In this document: positions 7,466-15,078 of the stretch, one piece after another
Position numbering within the stretch: position 1 is the first letter of the stretch
Layout of the letters: each line of letters starts with the position of its first letter
NCBI GenBank assembly: GCA_032117095.1
Contig: JAULZZ010000038.1
Coordinates: 1-50,594 of the forward strand
DNA from: REEB470 sp032117095
GTDB taxonomy: Bacteria; Bacillota; Bacilli; Paenibacillales; YIM-B00363
Direction: 5' to 3'
Length of the DNA: 50,594 nucleotides
Position numbers and translations under genes: made by a program
Notes under the pieces: generated by a model
The model's database searches: none
Told to the model about the DNA's origin: nothing
Seen by the model: the letters and a program-made list of their open reading frames with translations, nothing else

Positions 7466-7530
7466 TTATTGAAAACAGAGGTTCAGCGGGTTTTCGTTTG
7501 CGAGAGAGAAAAAGTGTTTTAACCGTGCCG
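7466..7530 (-). repeat. Degenerate RepA fragment
   Basis: TTTGCGAGAGAGAAAAAGTG and TTTTAACC match the core of the RepA at 1086 but the ends are not recognisable. An old, decayed copy. Confidence 0.45.
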
Positions 7531-7584
7531 AAAAGGCGCATCTTTTCTGCGAGATTTATGTATTGAAGTACCGATGAGTATTAG

Positions 7585-7626
7585 AAAAACCCTTGTTCCA
7601 CACCTAAAGGGGGAACAAGGGTTTTT
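7585..7626. terminator. Strong bidirectional terminator
   Basis: AAAAACCCTTGTTCC at 7585-7599 and GGAACAAGGGTTTTT at 7612-7626 pair perfectly over 15 bp around a 12-nt loop. T runs on each side let it serve both converging genes, at 7044 and 7640. Confidence 0.9.
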
Positions 7627-7639
7627 GATGAAATATTGC

Positions 7640-9238
7640 TTAATCGTTTGTTTTTAACACTTTTTCGAGCAATACGCCCTTGATGTAGGTCACTTCATAC
7701 GGTGTCGTTTGTGCGATGAGGGTTCCTATCCCGTGAGGGAGACCATCTACGAAGGAAATGCGTAATTCAACCTTTTTACCATTTTCATACCACGTTTTCT
7801 TGCCTTCGCCGTGATATTTTCCCTTTACAAATGCGCCTTCATACTGCGAAGAATCTCCATACGCCAAAATGCCGTACCCAGTGCGTTCACCGTCTATGAA
7901 AAACCCAGCATACACATCCCCGTTTGGCCAGCGGAACACGCCTTTTCCTGTTCGCTTGTCTTGAGTCCACTCGCCATGGTACGTGCTACCATCGTGCCAT
8001 GCGTACAGCCCTTCTCCATGGCGCTTGCCATCGACATATTGGCCAACGTATCGCTGACCGTCTTCCCACACGGTAGAACCATTTCCGTGAGGCAATTCTT
8101 TCGACATATCACCGACATATTTCCCATTAGAGAAAAAGGTGAATGATTGCGTTGCGGACAATTGGGGGAGACTTGCATAACGGTTTCGTATGGCCTTTGA
8201 TGTTTGACGAAACGTCGTACTGATTGCTTTTTTTACATCATTTATCGGGATAGCAAAGTTCAAATTTCCGTGAGCGTCAATGCCTGATGACGTCACCCCA
8301 ACGACATTGCCGTACATGTCGAACAAAGCCCCCCCACTAGAACCGAATGTGATTGGGGCGGTAATCTGAACGAGGGCTTGTCCGTCAAAGTTGCGGAATC
8401 CACTTACAATTCCATTGGATACTGTATTTTGCAACCCTTTGGGACTGCCAATCGCTACAATGTCATCACCGATTTGTAATGCATCAGAATCGCCCAACGC
8501 CAACTTCGAAAGATTCATCGGTTCATTGACAGTCAATAAAGCCAAATCGCGCACTGGATCGGTATACAACACTTGCGCCACGTTGTATGCCATTTGGCGC
8601 GTATCGAGTAGGCGCAATGTTTTAGCATCACGGATGACATGGTAGTTGGTAACGACTGTACCAAAGTCATCGACGAGAAATCCACTGCCCGTGCCAGACA
8701 GTTCATTGCGGTCGTCATACGATTCGATGAGGAAAATCGATGTACCCATCGTAGCAATTTGAGCAATCGTCTTGCGGTCGTACGCATAATCATGGGTAAT
8801 TTTAATCGTACTTGTTGAGGAGTCCCAGTTGACCAACGCACCGAACGCTTCACTCACAAACCGCAAAGGAACGTACGTCGAACCCTCGACCACTTTGGGA
8901 GGTACATCTAATGCAAGTGTTTTTCCATTAGAAAAGGCGTAGGCACTGCCCAAGGTGATGACGATGCGACGATCTCCATTGACCGCTGTAATTTTCTGCT
9001 GGGCAGCATCCCAGGTGACATCTGCGTTGAGGGCTTCGAACGTTTCACGCAACGGTACGAGTGCACGTCCTTGCTCACGTACGGGCTGGTTGCCAAAGGC
9101 AACACGTTTATCGTTGACGAACACTTTGATGTTTTCGTTCGCAAGAACTACGCTCTGATCGCTCAAAAATCCGTTGGTCCACAACACCGAAAACAATAAA
9201 ATCACAGTCGCTTTTTTTCTTGTCCCACTTACTCGCAT
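7640..9238 (-). CDS. Secreted HtrA-like serine protease with stalk domain and MORN repeats
   Basis: 532 aa from ATG 9238 (AAGGG 9 nt upstream; the ATG at 9247 abuts it). In order: signal peptide 1-34; copper-amine-oxidase N-terminal (stalk) domain about 37-150 with RALVPLRETFEAL and STYVPLRFVSEAF; trypsin-like protease about 155-345 with His200 (VVTNYHVI), Asp231 (DPVRDLALL) and Ser301 (FGSSGGALFD); then at least five MORN repeats about 373-485 (YVGQYVDGKRHGEG type). There is no PDZ domain, unlike true HtrA. The catalytic triad is complete. Likely acts at the cell surface, tethered by the stalk and MORN parts (inference). The combination of the three modules is unusual. Confidence 0.88.
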   Translation of the reverse strand: MRVSGTRKKATVILLFSVLWTNGFLSDQSVVLANENIKVFVNDKRVAFGNQPVREQGRALVPLRETFEALNADVTWDAAQQKITAVNGDRRIVITLGSAYAFSNGKTLALDVPPKVVEGSTYVPLRFVSEAFGALVNWDSSTSTIKITHDYAYDRKTIAQIATMGTSIFLIESYDDRNELSGTGSGFLVDDFGTVVTNYHVIRDAKTLRLLDTRQMAYNVAQVLYTDPVRDLALLTVNEPMNLSKLALGDSDALQIGDDIVAIGSPKGLQNTVSNGIVSGFRNFDGQALVQITAPITFGSSGGALFDMYGNVVGVTSSGIDAHGNLNFAIPINDVKKAISTTFRQTSKAIRNRYASLPQLSATQSFTFFSNGKYVGDMSKELPHGNGSTVWEDGQRYVGQYVDGKRHGEGLYAWHDGSTYHGEWTQDKRTGKGVFRWPNGDVYAGFFIDGERTGYGILAYGDSSQYEGAFVKGKYHGEGKKTWYENGKKVELRISFVDGLPHGIGTLIAQTTPYEVTYIKGVLLEKVLKTND

Positions 9239-9672
9239 GTTCATCATCCCTTATTATTAGATTTTAATAATAATTAATAACGTTGCTGAAGTAAACGAAC
9301 TAAAATAAGCGAAACGGTGAAGCATTGATTTCATGAAATGCTGTTATCCCCAGACGAGATGACAACGTAGAGCGTATACCGTGCGGATGGCACGACGTTC
9401 GAATACTCCTTTTCTCTTGGATTGTGGTACCGTAGTGCGTATGTGGCGACGCACGCGATGTAGAGTGCATACACGTTTACTTTCCCCCAAAAGTAAAGCG
9501 CACACAATCATAACATGACTTGCTCTCTTGTCGGCTCGTCTATTTTACAATATTTGGAAATCAAAAGCAATAGGTTAGCAAAAAAAATGTCCTTTTCGGT
9601 ACATCGCATGTCACATGGACGTACACCGGTTGATAAATTATAATGTAACGAGAAGGAGTATATTAAAATGGG
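9239..9672. other. Divergent intergenic region
   Basis: Carries the leftward promoter at 9267-9295 and a TATAAT box at 9639-9644 with a poor -35 (TGGACG) for the rightward hydrolase gene. The middle (9300-9600) shows no credible frame, repeat or RNA gene to my reading. Confidence 0.4.
9267..9295 (-). promoter_or_regulatory. Promoter of the protease gene
   Basis: Read on the minus strand: TTTACT at 9295-9290 and TATTAT at 9272-9267, spacing 17, about 30 bp from the start codon. Confidence 0.5.
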
Positions 9673-10611
9673 ATGAGGGCGATATCGATGGACAGTGCGC
9701 CGATCACAGGGTGTGAAATGCGTGCACGTCATCTTCTCAAGCGCAAGGCACTCGCCGTTGGCACCCCGCAATACTTTGTCAAGGCAAAGGGAGTGGAATT
9801 GGCTGTGTACGATAGTGACCCGATGGCTTCCAAAATCCCCATTGTTTGTCTTCATGCCATTGGTCATAGCGGAGGGGACTATGCTGCTTTTGAGGCGCAT
9901 TTCTCGAAGACGTTTCGCATCATTACGGTGGATTGGCCGGGGCACGGGTTATCTAGTATCGATCAACTACCAGTGAGCGCACGTCGTTATGCCGCACTTC
10001 TCGGAGACCTACTTGACACACTTGAACTCACGCGTCCCATTTTGTTGGGCAATTCAATTGGTGGTTCTGCAGCCATTGAAGTAGCAATCAACAGCCCAGT
10101 GCGTATTCGGGGACTTGTTCTTTGTAACCCAGGAGGACTAGATAAAGGTGGATTTTTAGCAAAATTATTCATTCGTCATCTCCTTTCACGCTTTCGCTGG
10201 GGGGTGCAAGAAGATCCCCGTTTTGAAGGATGGTATAAAAAATATTATGCGCGCATCTTGTTAGGTTCAGCAGCCACTACGAGGCGGGAGGCGATCGTCG
10301 AGGCAGGCTATGAAATGGCACCGCGACTTGTGGAAGCATGGAGCAGTTTCATGCTCCCGCAAGCAGACCTACGACAAGTGGTGAACAGGCTTCGTATCCC
10401 CGTTTTCATCGGCTGGGCAATGAAAGATCGACTTGTACAATGGCACCGCAACCGTCTGACCGTACAATCTATTCCTAACGTTCAAGTGGTGCGATTCGAG
10501 CGATCGGGTCATTCTCCTTTTTTAGAAGAGCCTGTTGCGTTTCATCAGCGCATTGGCCCGTTTCTCGCCTCACTTCGAGATGGAGAAGAAGTGCATGCAC
10601 CACACGCATAG
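9673..10611 (+). CDS. Alpha/beta-fold hydrolase
   Basis: 312 aa, cytoplasmic. Oxyanion region CLHAIGHSGGDY near residue 57; VDWPGHGLS near 93; nucleophile elbow GNSIGG near 130 (Ser catalytic); acid in MKDRLVQ near 254; histidine in ERSGHSPFLEEP near 279. All three catalytic residues are present, so it is likely an active esterase, lipase or peptidase; substrate unknown. AAGGAG at 9653-9658 is 9 nt from an ATG at 9668 that is followed at once by TGA (ATG GGA TGA), while the real frame begins at 9673 overlapping that stop. Followed by the AIM24 gene at 38 bp, probably one transcript. Confidence 0.85.
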   Translation: MRAISMDSAPITGCEMRARHLLKRKALAVGTPQYFVKAKGVELAVYDSDPMASKIPIVCLHAIGHSGGDYAAFEAHFSKTFRIITVDWPGHGLSSIDQLPVSARRYAALLGDLLDTLELTRPILLGNSIGGSAAIEVAINSPVRIRGLVLCNPGGLDKGGFLAKLFIRHLLSRFRWGVQEDPRFEGWYKKYYARILLGSAATTRREAIVEAGYEMAPRLVEAWSSFMLPQADLRQVVNRLRIPVFIGWAMKDRLVQWHRNRLTVQSIPNVQVVRFERSGHSPFLEEPVAFHQRIGPFLASLRDGEEVHAPHA

Positions 10612-10649
10612 TGCTTAAATTCATTTTTTCAAGAACGGAGTGTACCCGA

Positions 10650-11444
10650 ATGACCCAATCTCATGAGATTGATTATGAAATTTATGGCGATGATACCCAG
10701 TTTGTCTCGATTGAGTTAGACCCTGCAGAAAGTGCGATCGCGGAGGCAGGGACGATGATGATGATGGAAGATCGTATTGTCATGGAGACGGTGTTTGGCG
10801 ATGGCAAACAAGATCAAGGATTCATGCAAAAACTGTTAGGAGCGGGGAAACGGCTACTTACCGGTGAAAGTTTGTTTATTACTGTTTTTACAAATCAGGG
10901 ATCACAGAAACAACACGTTTGTTTTGCAGCACCGTATCCTGGGAAAATCATTCCCCTCGACTTGAAAGCATACGGCGAAAAAATCATTTGTCAAAAAGAT
11001 TCTTTTTTATGTGCTGCCCGTGGTGTATCCTTGGGGATTGCATTCCAAAGAAAATTCGGGGCAGGACTTTTCGGTGGCGAGGGATTCATCATGCAAAGTG
11101 TAGAAGGCGATGGGATGGCATTTTTGCATGCAGGGGGCACGATGCTCACCAAAACGTTGCAACCCAATGAAACCATTCGTATCGATACCGGTTGCTTGGT
11201 CGCCATGACCCAAGACGTCGATTATGACATTGAAATGGTGCGTGGCGTGAAAACGATGCTTTTTGGCGGGGAAGGGCTGTTTTTTGCGACATTGCGTGGC
11301 CCAGGGACGGTATGGATTCAGTCGTTGCCGTTTAGTCGTCTGGCCGATCGCATTCACGCCGCTGGCGGATCAAAAGCGTCAACTCGCAAAGAAGAAGGCA
11401 GTGTATTAGGTGGAATTGGGCGATTGTTAGACGGAGACGACTAA
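10650..11444 (+). CDS. AIM24/TIGR00266 family protein
   Basis: 264 aa from ATG 10650 with CGGAG upstream. Beta-rich protein of the AIM24 (TIGR00266) family: early SVELDPAESAIAEAGTMMMM-type strand, KRLLTGESLFITVFTN near residue 70, PGKIIPLDL near 100, RKFGAGLFGGEGFIMQ near 135, FGGEGLFFATLRGPG near 210. Function in bacteria is unknown; the family name comes from a yeast mitochondrial protein. Its TAA stop coincides with one copy of the TAA duplicated around RepB, so the element inserted exactly at the stop. Confidence 0.88.
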   Translation: MTQSHEIDYEIYGDDTQFVSIELDPAESAIAEAGTMMMMEDRIVMETVFGDGKQDQGFMQKLLGAGKRLLTGESLFITVFTNQGSQKQHVCFAAPYPGKIIPLDLKAYGEKIICQKDSFLCAARGVSLGIAFQRKFGAGLFGGEGFIMQSVEGDGMAFLHAGGTMLTKTLQPNETIRIDTGCLVAMTQDVDYDIEMVRGVKTMLFGGEGLFFATLRGPGTVWIQSLPFSRLADRIHAAGGSKASTRKEEGSVLGGIGRLLDGDD

Positions 11445-11705
11445 TACTAATTCCAAACTAAAAAATCGACAAAATTCCAGTCTCACCCTGTAATACTTTT
11501 GATCGTGTATCCCGCTGGCAACCGATTTCTTTGCCAACATTTCCACATCATCGGCGTTATATTCTGTCAACGTGACAATTCCTTTGTTCCTCTTTCCCTC
11601 ACCACGATATGCGACTACTTCTAACCGTTTGTATGCGTTCACATTTTTCTTCGTTTTTGCATTTCTTTTCTCAGCACTATCGCATATTCTTTGTATCACA
11701 CGCAC
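11427..11705 (-). CDS. Hypothetical 92-codon frame carried by RepB
   Basis: GTG 11705 opens VRVIQRICDSAEKRNAKTK and ends with HDQKYYRVRLEF plus residues encoded by the terminal repeat and the end of the AIM24 gene. No ribosome site precedes the GTG. The middle (RLEVVAYRGEGKRNKGIVTL, then EYNADDVEMLAKKS) reads like real protein, and the copy at 3.7 kb keeps most of it with few changes, yet that copy has a stop in place of a tyrosine. It may be a captured gene fragment. I do not recognise it. Confidence 0.3.
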   Translation of the reverse strand: MRVIQRICDSAEKRNAKTKKNVNAYKRLEVVAYRGEGKRNKGIVTLTEYNADDVEMLAKKSVASGIHDQKYYRVRLEFCRFFSLELVLVVSV

Positions 11706-11739
11706 GTTATTGTATCTATATGTTTGTTTGGAATTAATA
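11445..11739 (-). mobile_element. RepB copy 2 (complete, with internal reading frame)
   Basis: 295 bp, TACTAATTCCAAAC at the left and GTTTGGAATTAATA at the right, flanked by TAA at 11442-11444 and 11740-11742. Opposite orientation to copy 1 and more than 90% alike where both can be compared by eye. Its minus strand holds a frame from a GTG at 11705 to beyond the left end. Confidence 0.85.
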
Positions 11740-11780
11740 TAAACATACGATTTATCAAACCACGAATAAGGAGTGTTATG

Positions 11781-12749
11781 ATGCCAAAGTCATTCGTATT
11801 CGGTCACCAAAATCCAGACACAGACTCCATTTGTTCTGCGATTGTGTATGCAAATTTGCTGGCGAAACTTGGGCACGATGTCGAAGCGGTACGCCTTGGG
11901 GAAATCAACGAAGAAACGCAATATGCACTTGCGACTTTCCAAGTCGCTACGCCACGCTACGTCCAAACGGCCAAACCCGAAGTCGATACGGTGATTTTAG
12001 TCGACCACAACGAGCGGCAACAAAGCATTGCAGATCTTGATCAAGTGCGCATTTTACAAGTGATCGACCATCACCGCATTGCCAACTTCCAAACGGATAC
12101 GCCGTTGTACTATCGTGCAGAGCCTGTAGGGTGTACGGCTACAATTTTATATAAACTGTACAAAGAACATCACGTGCCCATTGAGCCCCAAATGGCCGGA
12201 TTGATGTACTCTGCGATCGTTTCAGATACGCTGTTGTTTGAATCCCCTACGTGTACAGAGGAAGACCGGTTGGCTGCCCATGCATTGGCAGAAACTGCGG
12301 AGGTCGACATTCACCAGTATGGGTTTGAAATGCTTCGTGCGGGTGCCAATGTGTCCAATAAAACAGTCGAACAGTTGTTATACGGGGACTGCAAATCGTT
12401 TTCGATCGGACATTTGCGCGTGGAAATCGCCCAAGTCAATGTCATCGATCCCCAAGAAGTGCTCCATCGCAAAGCGGAAATCCAGCGCGCGATCGAACAA
12501 CGCATTTCCGCCGAATCATTGCATTTGTTTTTGTTCTTGGTTACGGATTTATTACACAACGACTCGACGGCGTTGGCGTATGGCGAAGGAGTGCCCATCG
12601 TCGAAACTGCTTTTTCCGTGACGTTGGTTGACCATGAGGCGATATTATCTGGGGTCGTTTCGCGCAAATCCCAAGTCGTTCCACCATTGACAAAGGCGGC
12701 TGAAACTAAATTCCCAGTTCCCACCACTTTAAATAAGGATACGGTGTAA
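11781..12749 (+). CDS. ppaC: Manganese-dependent inorganic pyrophosphatase
   Basis: 322 aa; hydrolyses pyrophosphate in the cytoplasm. DHH-family metal-binding motifs: FGHQNPDTDS at residues 6-15, VDHNE about 76, and VIDHHRIANF about 96; DHHA2 substrate domain in the last third including the SRKSQVVPP motif near 300. AAGGAG is 7 nt before ATG 11781 (an ATG at 11778 is only 4 nt away). The upstream promoter must lie in or near the RepB end. The last 44 bp overlap the convergent peptidase gene. Confidence 0.93.
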   Translation: MPKSFVFGHQNPDTDSICSAIVYANLLAKLGHDVEAVRLGEINEETQYALATFQVATPRYVQTAKPEVDTVILVDHNERQQSIADLDQVRILQVIDHHRIANFQTDTPLYYRAEPVGCTATILYKLYKEHHVPIEPQMAGLMYSAIVSDTLLFESPTCTEEDRLAAHALAETAEVDIHQYGFEMLRAGANVSNKTVEQLLYGDCKSFSIGHLRVEIAQVNVIDPQEVLHRKAEIQRAIEQRISAESLHLFLFLVTDLLHNDSTALAYGEGVPIVETAFSVTLVDHEAILSGVVSRKSQVVPPLTKAAETKFPVPTTLNKDTV

Positions 12750-13401
12750 CGGCCATCCAAGGGGATACCGTGTACATCCCAAAGTGGAGATGGGACGGGA
12801 ATTTCCCCATTGTTCCGACAGGGCCGTATCCAGTGCTGCCTACATATCCGATCAATTCATTGGCGACAATGCGTTCACCGATAAAAAATGAGCGTGCATA
12901 GCGTGACAAGTGTGCATAATACATGACCGTGTTTTGTGCAGTGCGTACGGTGAGTCTCCATCCTCCGCTGGTGTTCCACCCAACGTTAAATACCGTCCCT
13001 CCCCATACAGCATAGACAGGGGTTCCCTCTCGGGCGAACAAATCTACCCCTTCATGAACACGCAATACAGTGCCGTCTGCTCCCACTTCACGCGGTGTTT
13101 TGTAATCGTTCGTATACGTGTATGTAAGTTTGGGAAGTGGGAATTTTCCTGTGACGTATGCGGGTGGGGGTTGGGGGATTGCCAACGTGACGCCAGGCCA
13201 GATGACGTTGGGATTGGCAAGCGTCCCGTTGTAGGCGATGAGTTTCGCCAACGGAATGCCAAAGCGCAAGCCAATGGAGTATAACGTATCCCCCGCTTGT
13301 ACGGTGTACAGGGACGAAGGAATTTCTGCGTACGACACGTCCGCACGCCAACCGATCAACCCTGTAAGCAAACATAGCAAAATGCACATGCGTTTTACCA
13401 T
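12706..13401 (-). CDS. LysM and M23 peptidase, LytH-like
   Basis: 231 aa from ATG 13401, GGGAGG 7 nt upstream. Signal peptide 1-25; LysM domain about 31-75 (YTVQAGDTLYSIGLRFGI); M23/LytM zinc peptidase about 105-225 with metal ligands HEGVDL, YAHLS and HLHFG. The C-terminal run (TGYGPVGTMGKFPSHLHFG, then PYPYLKWWE) resembles, from memory, B. subtilis LytH, a sporulation L-Ala-D-Glu endopeptidase that trims cortex peptidoglycan. The LysM domain would anchor it to the wall. A general cell-wall endopeptidase is the alternative. Confidence 0.85.
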   Translation of the reverse strand: MVKRMCILLCLLTGLIGWRADVSYAEIPSSLYTVQAGDTLYSIGLRFGIPLAKLIAYNGTLANPNVIWPGVTLAIPQPPPAYVTGKFPLPKLTYTYTNDYKTPREVGADGTVLRVHEGVDLFAREGTPVYAVWGGTVFNVGWNTSGGWRLTVRTAQNTVMYYAHLSRYARSFFIGERIVANELIGYVGSTGYGPVGTMGKFPSHLHFGMYTVSPWMAVTPYPYLKWWELGI

Positions 13402-13617
13402 TGTAATGCCTCCCTTTTCTATCGTGATGAGCACACGGTAAGCGTACACGATGAGCGCCCCGCTTGAATAGTGACAAATTTTCCCAAGAGATACGTTAGC
13501 CGATGTGGTGGCGACGGTGGCGCAAAGTCCATGCAGTGCATATTTGATGCACACGCAACTCTTTCCCTCCTGCCTCGTATATATGAGAGCACGATCAAAT
13601 GCGCAGGAGGGTTTCGC

Positions 13618-14217
13618 ATGAAAAGAAAACACTGGATGTGGACGGTTGTGTTGGTGTTCCTCGTAGGAGGAACTTCGGTAGGCGCCAACGAAACGTTGCA
13701 AACTTGGAAAGGAAAAAAAGTGCGGATCGAAGTGAATGATGAGTTGGTTACGGGGGGCGGTATTCAGGTTGAGGGCAAGACATACGTGCCCATTCGTACG
13801 CTCAACAACACATTTCAAGCACTCATTCACACAGAAAACGCCACAGACACGGTCAACATTTACAAACCGAACGTACACCTGTTTTTATTTTCTGGGGACA
13901 AAAATGCAATGAAGCCGTTTGGTAACGTTTACACAGGAAAATATGAATTTTTCGTATTCGCCCAAGTAGACAACCTGCTTCCTGCTGTGCATTCGATTCG
14001 CACGACGGTGAGCGATCCCAATGGCGTCGTTGTAGAGACGCAGACGGTAAAAATGGCGGATACGACCAAAGATAATTTTTGGTACACGACGTCCCCGATC
14101 AAGCTCGACTTCAAACTGACAGGTTCATACCTCGTTCGTTTTGCGATCAAGCAAACGGAAGAAGGCGAATACGAAACGTTGTCCCAAAAGTCCATTACTT
14201 CCATGAAACGTGAATAG
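13618..14217 (+). CDS. Secreted stalk-domain protein
   Basis: 199 aa from ATG 13618, AGGAGGG 6 nt upstream. Signal peptide 1-23 (MKRKHWMWTVVLVFLVGG..VGA). Residues 30-80 resemble a copper-amine-oxidase N-terminal/stalk domain (KVRIEVNDELV, KTYVPIRTLNNTF). The rest (about 90-195) is beta-rich and may be an Ig-like/intracellular-proteinase-inhibitor type sandwich (HSIRTTVSDPNGVVVE, GSYLVRFAIK). Divergent from the LytH-like gene, with about 215 bp between. Function unknown; surface role inferred from the signal peptide. Confidence 0.75.
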   Translation: MKRKHWMWTVVLVFLVGGTSVGANETLQTWKGKKVRIEVNDELVTGGGIQVEGKTYVPIRTLNNTFQALIHTENATDTVNIYKPNVHLFLFSGDKNAMKPFGNVYTGKYEFFVFAQVDNLLPAVHSIRTTVSDPNGVVVETQTVKMADTTKDNFWYTTSPIKLDFKLTGSYLVRFAIKQTEEGEYETLSQKSITSMKRE

Positions 14218-14270
14218 TGCGATCAAGATGTATAGAAAAATCGCCAAAAACCGATTACCTTTTAGAAAGG

Positions 14271-14408
14271 CAATGTCAACAGGTTAAGAGCTCTCCTGAA
14301 AATGTTGAAAATAAAAGAAGCTCTAAAAAAATCTTGATGTCTTGAGAAAAACCAGTTCCTCACTGATTCATCCATCTCCGAGATCATCCGCCTAACCTGT
14401 TGACATTG
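14271..14408. repeat. 138-bp element with perfect 16-bp inverted ends
   Basis: CAATGTCAACAGGTTA at 14271-14286 and its exact complement TAACCTGTTGACATTG at 14393-14408. No other copy is seen in the window. Could be a miniature element or the two ends left after a deletion. Confidence 0.65.
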
Positions 14409-14438
14409 GTATCAGATCTGTAGTAAGATGATTCATGG

Positions 14439-14497
14439 GGAAGCCCTCTTTTCTGTGAATTGTTTTGGTGACTCAATTCTACCAGACGAAGGCTTCC
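14439..14497. repeat. Two-step stem-loop
   Basis: GGAAGCC (14439-14445) pairs with GGCTTCC (14491-14497); inside, GAATTG (14457-14462) pairs with CAATTC (14474-14479), with 11-nt arms on both sides and an 11-nt loop. A T-rich run follows, so it could terminate transcription or be a transposon end. Confidence 0.5.
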
Positions 14498-14672
14498 TTT
14501 TCCATTTACACAAAATATTTTACACTCTCGGATACGAGAAATAGACCAAAAATATTCGCAACATAAATTTTCAAAAGATGATCTTCCTGTGCTTAGATAT
14601 CTTTTGAAAGATAACAAAAGTTTAAGAAGAATAGTGGATATGATAACAGAATACTTTCAGACAAAGAAGTAG
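14472..14672 (+). pseudogene. C-terminal remnant of an unknown gene, possibly a transposase
   Basis: 66 sense codons run from just after a TGA to TAG 14670-14672 without any ATG, GTG or TTG start in the first half. The text (DQKYSQHKFSKDDLPVLRYL, then SLRRIVDMITEYFQTKK) looks like real protein with a helical, basic end. It lies beside inverted repeats. I do not recognise the family. Confidence 0.3.
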
Positions 14673-14755
14673 CAACGTAAGCGTCAAATAATCCCCCTGC
14701 GCGACGGTCTCTCCCGCATGCAACACAACGTGACGCAGGAGATGCACCTTCATCG

Positions 14756-14826
14756 CAGAGGGATTCCTTTTATTTTCCAATAAAAAATCTCTCTGTATCG
14801 TTTTTTTTCATCCGTGTTTAGTGTGA
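14756..14826 (+). repeat. Decayed RepA right part
   Basis: GGATTCC, AATAAAAAATC and the end TTCATCCGTGTTTAGTGTGA line up with the right part of the RepA copy at 18035. The left end is lost. Confidence 0.4.
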
Positions 14827-14925
14827 CCTGCTAGCTATGTTCTCCGCGTGGCATGAACCCTAATGCTACAAGACGAGGTTGTTTTCATTTGCACTTCATT
14901 CTTCCCGCTTCCCTTTTCCCTGGTG

Positions 14926-14954
14926 TTGCACGGCAATACAACATATGCTATATT
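14926..14954 (+). promoter_or_regulatory. rpsB promoter
   Basis: TTGCAC at 14926-14931 and TATATT at 14949-14954, spacing 17. The leader to rpsB is about 118 nt and GC-richer than its surroundings (14990-15050), enough for an RNA structure, which I could not fold with certainty. Confidence 0.65.
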
Positions 14955-15078
14955 ATTTTGTGGTGTATTACACACGTGACTGAATTTTCGTTGCGGTGCT
15001 TTCGGGAATGCCGAGAGAGCAGTCGAGAAGATGAAGGTTGCGGAGGACAGCTAACCAATATGAGGAGGTTTGTGTACG

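Larger units (their letters stand above)
14218..15078. other. Long gene-poor region upstream of rpsB
   Basis: Contains a 16-bp inverted repeat pair, a two-step stem-loop, a coding remnant, a decayed RepA end and the rpsB promoter, each listed separately. Base composition from 14220 to 14680 is more AT-rich than the flanking genes. Confidence 0.6.

Noticed and set aside
9508..9945. 145-aa frame on the minus strand
   Set aside because: Mostly antisense to the alpha/beta hydrolase; no ribosome site or family features.
13500..13617. Sporulation sigma-factor promoter between the LytH-like and stalk genes
   Set aside because: TGCATATTTGATGCA is palindromic but spacing to known sigma-E/G/K motifs could not be matched.
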